A DNA stretch of 5,837 nt from an uncultured Clostridia bacterium (GTDB lineage Bacteria > Bacillota > Clostridia > Lachnospirales > Lachnospiraceae): positions 1 through 5,837 of the forward strand of contig CAMOHF010000083.1 of assembly GCA_946614685.1 (NCBI GenBank), written 5' to 3'. Under the pieces are notes generated by a model. That model worked only from the letters and a program-made list of their open reading frames with translations, did no database searches and was not told where the DNA came from. Made by a program: the position numbers and the translations under genes. Below are positions 1-5,708 of this stretch, in pieces. Position 1 is the stretch's first letter. Each line of letters opens with the position of its first letter.

Positions 1-223
1 TCTTTTTTTGTTTACGGATGTCGACGCTCTCCGCGGGAAAACCCTTGGAAGCATCGCTCCGATACTTCACCTCAACAAAAACCAGTGTATGCCCGTACGA
101 ACATACGATATCAATCTCCGCCTGACGAACACGGTAGTTTTGCGCAAGAATATGATATCCTTTTTTTGAAAGGTAGTCACAAGCCTTGCTTTCTTTTGTG
201 GAACCGACTTCTCGTTTGTTCAT
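1..223 (-). CDS. yraN: YraN family (UPF0102) endonuclease-like protein, partial (3' end beyond left edge)
   Basis: The first 74 codons of a YraN/UPF0102 protein are present; the rest lies off the left edge (the family is usually about 115-130 residues). The start ATG at 223 overlaps the stop of the preceding gene as ATGA, which points to translational coupling. The family signature is visible: Gly7...Glu11 in the first helix, a GYHILAQNYR segment at 22-31, an EIDIV strand at 36-40 and the VFVEVKYR strand at 48-55. Asp38, Glu51 and Lys53 fit the PD-(D/E)xK restriction-endonuclease-like active site. The usual glycine before EID is Ala here. The family is widespread and commonly sits near rnhB and dprA; its cellular role is not firmly settled, though a link to DNA processing or repair is often proposed. 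The family assignment is firm, the function uncertain. Confidence 0.9.
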   Translation of the reverse strand, partial: MNKREVGSTKESKACDYLSKKGYHILAQNYRVRQAEIDIVCSYGHTLVFVEVKYRSDASKGFPAESVDIRKQKK

Positions 224-528
224 GGCTGCCTTTCGAGTTTTGACCTTATCTTGTCCATCCGGTCTACATATACCAGGATCTCCGCCACAACACCGTAAAG
301 TTCGGGCGGAATACAATCCCCGATATCGAGTTTAAGAAGTGTGTCGGCAAGATTCGTATCCTTGTAAAGCGGCACATCGCTTTGCTTTGCGGTATCGATG
401 ATCTTATCGGCCATCACGCCCTTGCCGGACGCAACCACGGTAGGCGCCTGACTTCCGGGCTCATACACAAGGGCAACCGCTTTTTTCTTCTCTTCTTTTT
501 TTGGTTTTTCAAAGCCGTATCGATCCAT
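220..528 (-). CDS. FlhB cytoplasmic-domain-like protein (EscU/YscU/HrcU family, B. subtilis YlqH-like)
   Basis: This 102-residue soluble protein corresponds to only the C-terminal cytoplasmic domain of the flagellar and type III export switch protein FlhB; the membrane half is absent. The core reads AVALVYEP (17-24), APTVVASGKG (28-37), a helix around 38-49, VPLYKD (52-57) and LLKLDIGDCIPPELYGVVAE (64-83), all in the family order. At 12-16, where full FlhB has the self-cleaving NPTHY, this protein has EEKKK, so autocleavage is not expected. Its Shine-Dalgarno (GAGGA) lies inside the last codons of the FliK-like gene, whose stop is 2 bases upstream, and its own stop overlaps the yraN start. 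Standalone copies are known in Firmicutes beside rnhB (YlqH). A role in modulating flagellar export is inferred. Family call is strong, function open. Confidence 0.88.
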   Translation of the reverse strand: MDRYGFEKPKKEEKKKAVALVYEPGSQAPTVVASGKGVMADKIIDTAKQSDVPLYKDTNLADTLLKLDIGDCIPPELYGVVAEILVYVDRMDKIRSKLERQP

Positions 529-530
529 AA

Positions 531-2201
531 TCAGGTCCTCACATCAAACGAATATCGTTTTACGCTTTGTTCAAGATCCGTTCCGAGCATCTCATCCACA
601 ACCATATTACCGCTTCCGGATACGGAAGGCTCCCTTAAATGGGTCTCGTTTTGAAGCGTGAATCCCACCTCCGCAACAGCCTTTTCGAGCATGGAAAGGT
701 GTTCGTCGATGATCTTTGCGGAAAGCTCGTCTTCGACATAGAATTTGGTATGAACCATCGTTCCGCGTAAGGATACGTGACAATCCGTCGGTCCGAGGTG
801 ATCCATATCCAAGTGAAGCAGGGCGCTTACGTCTTCCTTTTTCTCCCGGATGGATTTCTTGTTCATGTAGACAAAGAGATCGGAATTCATCTCCCGGTTT
901 TCCATACGTACCGGAAGCTGCGCATACCCAAACATCTCGTTCAGATTCTGCATAAAATCGATACGCTGCTGCATACCTTTGGCAGATTCATACATATCCT
1001 TGCCTGCGGAAGAGCCGGAGTCGGCAAATGCCTCGGCAAGCTTTCCGGCTTTTTCGTATATGGATTTGTAAAGATCATTTACCTCATCGGGACTTTCCAT
1101 CTTGGAGCCGTCCAAGGTCATCTTCTCACGGACGGCATGTTCAATGAGCGCTTTGAAATCTCCCGAAGAAAGCAGGGATTTGATCATTTCCGTATTCTTC
1201 TCGGGAACCAGAGTTCCCCCGTTTTGCAGAAGCTCGTTGAGTTTCTGAAGAAGCTGGGTGGCGGAATTCGAGGACTTCATCGTAACAGCAACCGTCTCAT
1301 CGGAGACACCCATTTTGTTTAGGGCTTCTGCGATCCCGCGAAGCTGTTCCTCTGGAAGCGACAATCTCATTGATGTATCCGAAAGAACGGTCGGAAGACG
1401 CTCTCCTTCAACGGTCGCACCTGCGCCGGTTGCCTGACGATCGATCAGATCATCAATCGCATCCTCAATGGAAACACCGTCCCCCGCACCGGCGAGGATG
1501 GAAAGCAGCTGTTCACTCTTTCCGAGCATGGCATCCGCACTGCCAAGTGTAGTGATATCGGATGTAAAGATATCTCCGAGGCTTTGCGCAAGTCCCGCCA
1601 CATCAGATGTAAGCTGATGCGAATTGGAAATATATGACTCATACTGACCGATATTCTCGGCCGTCACCGGCAGATTCAGCTTGTTTAATGCAGCAAGCGT
1701 ATCCATCTTGGTGTCGGGAAAGCGAAGGGATTGCTGCATCATCTTCTGCATCGTTCCCTTATCAAGCGGAAGCTGCTGTTTCATCAACGAATCCACGATC
1801 TGGAAGTTCTTATCGGACGGAGAGATACCGTTTTTCTCAAGGATGGAAAAAATCGCCTGATCCTTCATCTGTCCGGCAACGTCTCCGAAGGGACGGATCA
1901 TAACATTGGCACCGTCATTCTCTTTCACCATGAAGCTTAGGGAATCTCCGATGTTGAAATTCATGGCATCTGCCATCCTGGCAGAAAGTGTTTTGTTGTT
2001 CTCGAGCAGGATGCTGACATCGGATCCGCTGACATCTGTGATCTTGCCGTCAAAGACCTGACCTTCACGCACCATAAGAATATCCGCATTCGCACTTTGC
2101 TGTGCGGATCCGGGAACCTTCGCTGCTTCCTGGACCGCAGGCGTACCTTCTGCGGGCAGCCTCACGGAGGACAGATTGATGCTGGCATCTGAGATATTCA
2201 T
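531..2201 (-). CDS. FliK-like protein (flagellar hook-length control family C-terminal domain; YlqG position)
   Basis: The product has 556 residues. The N-terminal 45 residues are polar and probably disordered. A small beta-rich segment follows at about 47-107 (FDGKITDV, SDVSILLEN, IGDSLSFMV). A long, mostly helical, Ala/Ser/Met-rich middle region runs from about 110 to 425. A compact C-terminal domain at about 429-520 has the FliK/Flg_hook pattern: LPVRM, SDLFVYMNKK, LLHLDMDHLGP, VSLRG, VHTKFYVEDE, a helix and EVGFTL. The end is an RYSFDVR motif. There is no signal peptide or membrane segment, as expected for a protein exported by the flagellar route or acting in the cytoplasm. It lies 15 bases after rnhB and 2 bases before the FlhB-like gene, matching B. 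subtilis ylqG-ylqH. FliK and FlhB are the two partners of the hook-to-filament export switch, which suggests a functional pair. Whether this is the cell's main FliK or an extra paralogue cannot be told from the window. Confidence 0.75.
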   Translation of the reverse strand: MNISDASINLSSVRLPAEGTPAVQEAAKVPGSAQQSANADILMVREGQVFDGKITDVSGSDVSILLENNKTLSARMADAMNFNIGDSLSFMVKENDGANVMIRPFGDVAGQMKDQAIFSILEKNGISPSDKNFQIVDSLMKQQLPLDKGTMQKMMQQSLRFPDTKMDTLAALNKLNLPVTAENIGQYESYISNSHQLTSDVAGLAQSLGDIFTSDITTLGSADAMLGKSEQLLSILAGAGDGVSIEDAIDDLIDRQATGAGATVEGERLPTVLSDTSMRLSLPEEQLRGIAEALNKMGVSDETVAVTMKSSNSATQLLQKLNELLQNGGTLVPEKNTEMIKSLLSSGDFKALIEHAVREKMTLDGSKMESPDEVNDLYKSIYEKAGKLAEAFADSGSSAGKDMYESAKGMQQRIDFMQNLNEMFGYAQLPVRMENREMNSDLFVYMNKKSIREKKEDVSALLHLDMDHLGPTDCHVSLRGTMVHTKFYVEDELSAKIIDEHLSMLEKAVAEVGFTLQNETHLREPSVSGSGNMVVDEMLGTDLEQSVKRYSFDVRT

Positions 2202-2204
2202 AGG

Positions 2205-2211
2205 CACCTCT
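2205..2211 (-). promoter_or_regulatory. Ribosome binding site that fixes the start of the FliK-like gene
   Basis: The minus strand reads AGAGGTG here, with AGAGG ending 5 bases before the ATG at 2201. An in-frame GTG at 2207 would give two more residues, but it overlaps this Shine-Dalgarno and has none of its own, so ATG 2201 is the preferred start. The site lies in the 15-base gap after the rnhB stop. Confidence 0.75.
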
Positions 2212-2216
2212 GCTGT

Positions 2217-2987
2217 TTATAAAAACTTCTTGATAAATGTCATTCTGTGAATGGGGGACGGTCCTAAGGATCGTATGGCATTGATATGTTCCGCAGAACC
2301 GTAACCAACATTGGACGCAAAGCCGTAACCAGGATATACCTTGTCATACTCTTCCATCATGCGGTCTCTGGTAACCTTCGCAACGATAGACGCCGCGGCG
2401 ATCGATGCGGAAAGTGTATCCCCTTTTATTATCGGTATCTGGCGTGCATTTACTTGAGGGATTTTCACGGCGTCGTTTAACGTAAGTTCGGGTGCCGGCT
2501 TTAGTTTGGCGATAGCCTGACGCATAGCCTCATAGGTCGCCTGCAGGATATTGATATCATCGATCACGGATTCGGATACAATACCTACGCCGTAACTTAC
2601 CGCTTCCCGTGTAATGATCTCATAGAGTTCTTCTCTCTTTTCCTTCTTAACCTGCTTGGAGTCGTTTAAGTAAAGGATCCTGTGATCCGTCGGAAGTATA
2701 ACGGCGCAGGCAACTACCGGTCCCGCAAGTGGTCCGCGCCCGACCTCATCAATACCGCAGATGGCTGCATAGCCTTCGGTGGTAAATTTGTCCTCAAAAG
2801 CATACATCGTCTCGGTTCGCTTCTCTTCTTCCTGAAAAAAGTGAATCTGCTTTACGGCACGATCACATAGCGTGGCTACACCTTTTCGTCCGTCCGTAAC
2901 ATAGCTCTCGGCGAAGCGCTTGTATCCGGTCACATCTCCTTCTTGTATACTTTTAAATTCTTCTTTTATCTCTCCGATGGATTTCAT
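2217..2987 (-). CDS. rnhB: Ribonuclease HII
   Basis: RNase HII cuts the RNA strand of RNA-DNA hybrids and removes single ribonucleotides misincorporated into DNA. The 256-residue length matches Firmicutes RnhB, which carries an N-terminal extension of about 70 residues ahead of the catalytic domain. The catalytic domain starts at GIDEVGRGPLAGPVV (78-92), giving Asp80 and Glu81. LNDSKQV follows at 108-114. Asp172 sits in a NDA context where most homologues have a DG, and Asp190 is in IIKGD (186-190), completing the D-E-D-D metal site. SIAAASIVAKVTRDR (195-209), the PGYGF loop (219-223), GYGSAEH (228-234) and the HR near 247-248 are also typical. ATG 2987 is chosen because GGAGGA lies just upstream; upstream in-frame starts at 3023 (GTG) and 3008 (ATG) fall inside a terminator hairpin. 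It is probably the first gene of an operon with the FliK-like, FlhB-like and yraN genes. Confidence 0.97.
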   Translation of the reverse strand: MKSIGEIKEEFKSIQEGDVTGYKRFAESYVTDGRKGVATLCDRAVKQIHFFQEEEKRTETMYAFEDKFTTEGYAAICGIDEVGRGPLAGPVVACAVILPTDHRILYLNDSKQVKKEKREELYEIITREAVSYGVGIVSESVIDDINILQATYEAMRQAIAKLKPAPELTLNDAVKIPQVNARQIPIIKGDTLSASIAAASIVAKVTRDRMMEEYDKVYPGYGFASNVGYGSAEHINAIRSLGPSPIHRMTFIKKFL

Positions 2988-2990
2988 GTT

Positions 2991-2996
2991 TCCTCC
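2991..2996 (-). promoter_or_regulatory. Ribosome binding site of rnhB, abutting a terminator
   Basis: The minus strand reads GGAGGA followed by AAC and the ATG at 2987. The spacing is short (3-4 bases) but the match is strong. The site begins immediately after the last T of the preceding terminator, leaving no room for a promoter between the two. Confidence 0.8.
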
Positions 2997-3029
2997 AAAA
3001 AAGACCATGTGCCTTATCGGCACATGGTC
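2997..3029 (-). terminator. Intrinsic (Rho-independent) terminator after the long-form signal peptidase gene
   Basis: On the minus strand a perfect 11-bp stem (GACCATGTGCC paired with GGCACATGGTC, loop of 5) is followed directly by six Ts. The stem starts 5 bases after the lepB stop codon. On the plus strand there is no T run after the stem, so it works in one direction only. It should end the lepB-rbgA-lepB transcript, or act as a partial terminator that lowers expression of rnhB and the genes behind it. Confidence 0.92.
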
Positions 3030-3034
3030 ATCAT

Positions 3035-3778
3035 CTACCTTACGCGACCAAATCCGCTGAACGGGTAAATTCGAAAGATGGCCTTGCCCACAATGTCTTC
3101 ACGTGAGACATTTCCCACGCTGGCCCATCTTGAATCCGTACTTCCGTTTCTGTTATCTCCCAAAACAAAGTACTCATCCTCGCCGAGTTTTACCGGCTGT
3201 GATGCTCGTCCACGGTTGTTCTCGTAGATCTTCTCTTTGCCGTAGTTATCGATGATCGGCTTTTCATTGATATAGATATCACCCTTTTCGTCTATCCGGA
3301 CCGTCTCTCCGGGCAGACCGATGATACGTTTTACGTATGTGGTATTCTCGTCGTAATTAAAAATGATCACGTCAAAGCGCTTGGGATCTCCGAGTGTGTA
3401 GGAGATCTTGCTCACCCAAAGGTTATCGCCATCATCAAGGGTTGGATTCATGGAACTTCCGTCTACCTTGGATCTGCATCCCACAAAAGTGATGATCAGG
3501 TAGCAGATCAAAATTACAAAGCCGATGTAAACGATCAGTGAAAGAAGCTCTTTGACGATGTTCACCTCTTCGGGCTTTCTCTTGGGCGGTTGCTTCTTCC
3601 TGCGCCTTTTTCTCTTTTTGGATGCGGAGGGATCCGATGCCTCCGTGCTCTCTTCCGGCTTCGTATCCTTATCCGAACCGTCTGCGTTCGCTTGGGATGC
3701 TTCTGCCTTATCCTGTTCCTTATCCTCGGAATCAATACCCGCAAGTGCGGCTATCTCTTGTTCCTTATTCTTCTTCAT
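3035..3778 (-). CDS. lepB: Signal peptidase I, long form with charged N-terminal tail
   Basis: A type I signal peptidase (peptidase family S26) that cleaves signal peptides from secreted proteins on the outer face of the membrane. It has 247 residues. The first 72 form an unusual cytoplasmic tail, acidic up to about residue 50 and then strongly basic (KKRKRRRKK, 54-62). One membrane segment spans about 74-97. The catalytic Ser109 is in SSMNPTL, the general-base Lys150 is in YVKRIIGLPGE, and the conserved box VLGDNRNGSTDSR lies at 205-217. The start is ATG 3778 with AGGAG 5 bases upstream. The gene follows rbgA by 15 bases and ends in a strong terminator. A second, shorter signal peptidase lies on the other side of rbgA; the two share motifs but differ in N-terminus and loops. 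Family assignment is certain; substrate division between the two copies is unknown. Confidence 0.97.
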   Translation of the reverse strand: MKKNKEQEIAALAGIDSEDKEQDKAEASQANADGSDKDTKPEESTEASDPSASKKRKRRRKKQPPKRKPEEVNIVKELLSLIVYIGFVILICYLIITFVGCRSKVDGSSMNPTLDDGDNLWVSKISYTLGDPKRFDVIIFNYDENTTYVKRIIGLPGETVRIDEKGDIYINEKPIIDNYGKEKIYENNRGRASQPVKLGEDEYFVLGDNRNGSTDSRWASVGNVSREDIVGKAIFRIYPFSGFGRVR

Positions 3779-3793
3779 ACAAACTCCTTCGTA

Positions 3794-4639
3794 CTAAGGC
3801 TGCTCCAAACTGATCCTTCCGAGTCTTCCGCTCCGGAAATCATCAAACAAAAGCAGCGCTGCCTTATCGATATCCGGTTCTCCGCCTTTTTTTAAGGCCT
3901 TTCTTTGAACCGCAATATCGGAAAGAACTTCGTACGCGCCTTTCTCGGTACTTATATTATAACGCTCACACGCATCATTACAATCATTTTTTCTGAAAAA
4001 ATCCACAAGCTCGGCTGCGAGTTCCGTCATGGGAAGGATCTGATCATTGATGGAGCCGATCATTGCAAGATGTCGTCCGACCTGCTGATCCTCGAATTTC
4101 GGCCACAGGATACCCGGTGTATCCAGGAGTTCCACATTCTTGGAGAGGCGGATCCACTGCTTACCCTTTGTAACGCCCGGCTTGTTTCCGACCTTGGTGC
4201 AGGCTTTTTTTGCGATGGAATTGACAAGCGTGGACTTCCCGACATTCGGAATACCGACGATCATTGCACGAATGGGACGATTGATGATACCTCTTTTCCG
4301 GTCTCTTTCAATCTTCTCCCGGCACGCATCCTCAATCCTCTTTAACACCGGTTTCATGGTGCTGTTGTTTCTTGCGTCCACAGACAGAACAAAGTACCCT
4401 TTGTCCTTGAAGTATTCTTCCCATTTTTTGTTTACGGAAGCATCGGACAGGTCTGACTTATTGAGAAGGATCAGTCTCGCCTTTCCCTGTCCCAAACGGT
4501 CGATATCGGGATTCCTGCTTGAAAGCGGTGCTCTTGCATCAAGCAGCTCTATCACGATATCTATCAGTTTGATATCTTCCTGCATCGCACGCTTGGCCTT
4601 GGTCATATGACCGGGATACCAGTGGATTGCATCACTCAT
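3794..4639 (-). CDS. rbgA: Ribosome biogenesis GTPase RbgA (YlqF), late 50S assembly factor
   Basis: RbgA is a circularly permuted GTPase that binds immature 50S subunits and is needed for late assembly steps in B. subtilis. The product has 281 residues, the family's usual size. The motif order is permuted as expected: NKSD (G4, 60-63) and SVDAR (G5 region, 86-90) come before GIPNVGKST (the P-loop G1, 129-137), PGVTKG with the G2 Thr (154-159) and DTPG (G3, 173-176). The N-terminal IHWYPGHMTKAKR (5-17) is the family hallmark, and the roughly 100-residue C-terminal helical domain that contacts rRNA is complete. The start ATG overlaps the stop of the short signal peptidase as ATGA, and an AGAGG lies 9 bases upstream inside that gene. 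Its place close behind rplS makes sense, since both concern the large subunit. Confidence 0.97.
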   Translation of the reverse strand: MSDAIHWYPGHMTKAKRAMQEDIKLIDIVIELLDARAPLSSRNPDIDRLGQGKARLILLNKSDLSDASVNKKWEEYFKDKGYFVLSVDARNNSTMKPVLKRIEDACREKIERDRKRGIINRPIRAMIVGIPNVGKSTLVNSIAKKACTKVGNKPGVTKGKQWIRLSKNVELLDTPGILWPKFEDQQVGRHLAMIGSINDQILPMTELAAELVDFFRKNDCNDACERYNISTEKGAYEVLSDIAVQRKALKKGGEPDIDKAALLLFDDFRSGRLGRISLEQP

Positions 4640-5175
4640 TTTACTTTACCTCTTCTCTTGGCCGGCGCGATCACATAGCGCACCCTGCCAACGATCTCGG
4701 ACTTTCCGATGTTGCCGATATTGCCGAATCGAGAATCCTCACTGTTATTTACATTGTCTCCCAGGACAAAGTATTCGTTCTCTCCTAACTCAAGATCGGA
4801 TTGTGCCACACCGCCGGAACGTATTCTGTCCTGATACAGGTCCGTTTCAAGCTTTTCTCCGTTGATATAGATGCTACCGTTGCTGATCCTCACGGTTTCT
4901 CCCGGCAGTCCGATGACACGTTTGATCTCAAAATACTGATCCGTATCCATCTTTTTTATGGCTACGATATCAAACCGCTTTACGGCACCCGGCTTCACCA
5001 AGAGAAGTGTGTCACCGTTCATCAGTGTAGGTTCCATGGAAGGTCCGACCATGTGGACGGTCTGAAATCCAAAGCTCACAACCGCATACCCTAAGATAGC
5101 AGCAATAAAAACAAGCAGGAACCAGTTGCCCACCATTGACCATGTTTTACGTTTTCTGATATGTCTTCTTCGCAT
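4636..5175 (-). CDS. lepB: Signal peptidase I, short form
   Basis: A second type I signal peptidase of 179 residues, close to the usual Gram-positive Sip length. A basic N-terminus (RRRHIRKRK, 2-10) precedes a single membrane segment at about 17-36. The catalytic Ser46 is in GPSMEPTL, Lys85 is in FEIKRVIGLPGE, and the box VLGDNVNNSEDSR lies at 137-149. The C-terminus is basic and hydrophilic with no second membrane segment. The ATG at 5175 lies only 13 bases after the T run of the rplS terminator and has no recognisable Shine-Dalgarno; an internal ATG at 5136 has none either and would remove the basic N-terminus, so 5175 is kept. The stop overlaps the rbgA start. The enzyme call is certain; how its translation starts is unclear. 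Confidence 0.96.
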   Translation of the reverse strand: MRRRHIRKRKTWSMVGNWFLLVFIAAILGYAVVSFGFQTVHMVGPSMEPTLMNGDTLLLVKPGAVKRFDIVAIKKMDTDQYFEIKRVIGLPGETVRISNGSIYINGEKLETDLYQDRIRSGGVAQSDLELGENEYFVLGDNVNNSEDSRFGNIGNIGKSEIVGRVRYVIAPAKRRGKVK

Positions 5176-5188
5176 ATATTTACACTGT

Positions 5189-5222
5189 AAAAAAGACCGA
5201 AAGGTTGAACTTTCGGTCTTTT
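5189..5222 (-). terminator. Intrinsic terminator after rplS
   Basis: On the minus strand a perfect stem pairs AAAAGACCGAAAG with CTTTCGGTCTTTT (13 bp including A-T pairs at the base, loop of 6), and the T run is 6 long. It starts about 10 bases after the rplS stop. A weaker T run on the plus side makes it symmetrical, but no plus-strand gene needs it here. The next gene starts 13 bases after the T run, so expression of the signal peptidase-rbgA block probably relies on readthrough or on a promoter inside rplS. Confidence 0.93.
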
Positions 5223-5231
5223 GGTTTTGAA

Positions 5232-5585
5232 TTACTTAACAGCTTCTTTAACTTTAGCTCTCTTGCCGACTCTCTCTCTCAGGTAGTTCAGCTTCGCACG
5301 ACGAACCTTACCTCTTCTGGTAACTTCGATCTTCTCGATAGAAGGGGAATGAAGGGGCCATGTCTTCTCTACGCCGACACCGTTGGAATTCTTGCGAACA
5401 GTGAAAGTCTCTCTGTTGCTTCCGCCCTGTCTCTTAAGTACGGTACCTTCGAATGCCTTAATTCTCTCGCGATTACCCTCCTTGATCTTCGCGTATACGA
5501 TAACCGTATCTCCGACATTGAAGTCTGCGATCTCCTGCTTCATCTGGGAAGCTTCGATCTGCTTAATGATCTCGTTGCTGCTCAT
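5232..5585 (-). CDS. rplS: 50S ribosomal protein L19
   Basis: L19 lies at the interface of the large and small ribosomal subunits. The 117-residue product is full length for the family (about 115). Characteristic segments are the N-terminal helix, [20 protein letters not shown] (22-41), the [20 protein letters not shown] strand region (45-64), [20 protein letters not shown] (69-88) and the basic [16 protein letters not shown] tail (90-105). ATG 5585 has a strong AGGAGG 9 bases upstream. It is transcribed from its own promoter (5674-5702) with a leader of roughly 80 bases and ends at a strong terminator. In many bacteria rplS closes an rpsP-rimM-trmD-rplS operon; here a cheR gene lies upstream instead, and rplS appears as its own unit. 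Confidence 0.99.
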   Translation of the reverse strand: MSSNEIIKQIEASQMKQEIADFNVGDTVIVYAKIKEGNRERIKAFEGTVLKRQGGSNRETFTVRKNSNGVGVEKTWPLHSPSIEKIEVTRRGKVRRAKLNYLRERVGKRAKVKEAVK

Positions 5586-5593
5586 ATTTTATT

Positions 5594-5637
5594 TCCTCCT
5601 AATACAGACGTTCTTATATCGTATCAGATACAGAGGA
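5594..5637 (-). promoter_or_regulatory. Possible SD-sequestering structure in the rplS leader
   Basis: In the leader RNA, UCCUCU (5637-5632) can pair with the GGAGGA (5599-5594) of the rplS Shine-Dalgarno region: five Watson-Crick pairs and one G-U. A short GUAU-CUG-AUAC hairpin is possible between them. An autoregulatory leader for L19 has been described in Firmicutes, so control by free L19 is plausible, but I cannot confirm a match to that RNA family by eye. The pairing is short and could be chance. Confidence 0.35.
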
Positions 5638-5651
5638 CCATCCAAATATAT

Positions 5652-5667
5652 GTTGTGCGAACACAAC
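5652..5667 (-). promoter_or_regulatory. UUCG-loop hairpin at the predicted 5' end of the rplS mRNA
   Basis: The minus strand reads GTTGTG-TTCG-CACAAC, a perfect 6-bp stem closed over a UUCG tetraloop. Its first base (5667) is 7 bases after the -10 box, where transcription should begin, so the hairpin would form the very 5' end of the rplS transcript. Such 5'-terminal stems are known to protect mRNA from 5'-end-dependent decay. The structure is seen directly; the stabilising role is inferred. Confidence 0.6.
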
Positions 5668-5695
5668 TTCCACAATATAACAAAACATCGTGGAA
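5668..5695. repeat. Dyad within the rplS promoter
   Basis: A perfect 6-bp inverted repeat, TTCCAC and GTGGAA separated by 16 bases, brackets the -10 box and most of the spacer. Read as minus-strand RNA, the stem extends to 11 pairs with two G-U pairs and a 6-base loop. It could be an operator for a dimeric regulator, or a 3' hairpin for cheR transcripts. It directly abuts the 5652-5667 hairpin. Confidence 0.45.
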
Positions 5696-5702
5696 TTGTC
5701 AA
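5674..5702 (-). promoter_or_regulatory. Housekeeping (sigma-A type) promoter of rplS
   Basis: The minus strand has a perfect -35 TTGACA (5702-5697), a 17-base spacer and a -10 TATATT (5679-5674, five of six consensus bases), preceded by TGT, which gives an extended -10. Start of transcription is expected near 5667. The -35 box begins only 6 bases after the cheR stop codon. This fits a strong, constitutive promoter suitable for a ribosomal protein gene. Confidence 0.9.
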
Positions 5703-5708
5703 GCAGAA

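Noticed and set aside
777..1322. Plus-strand open frame of 181 codons
   Set aside because: It lies wholly opposite the FliK-like gene, has no recognisable motif or ribosome binding site, and reads as the antisense shadow of a real gene.
2202..2207. GTG start at 2207 for the FliK-like gene
   Set aside because: It overlaps the AGAGGTG ribosome binding site that serves the ATG at 2201, and has no binding site of its own.
2988..3023. Upstream starts (GTG 3023, ATG 3008) for rnhB
   Set aside because: Both lie within the terminator hairpin, and the GGAGGA site points to ATG 2987.
3905..4345. Plus-strand open frame of 146 codons
   Set aside because: It too is antisense to rbgA and lacks any recognisable domain or start signal.
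4140..4610. Plus-strand open frame of 156 codons
   Set aside because: It is entirely antisense to rbgA, whose permuted GTPase motifs are complete; the plus-strand product shows no family signature.
5176..5310. Possible promoter for the short signal peptidase in the rplS 3' end or the terminator loop
   Set aside because: The -35-like and -10-like hexamers I could find had poor matches or spacers of 14 or 21 bases, so none is supportable.
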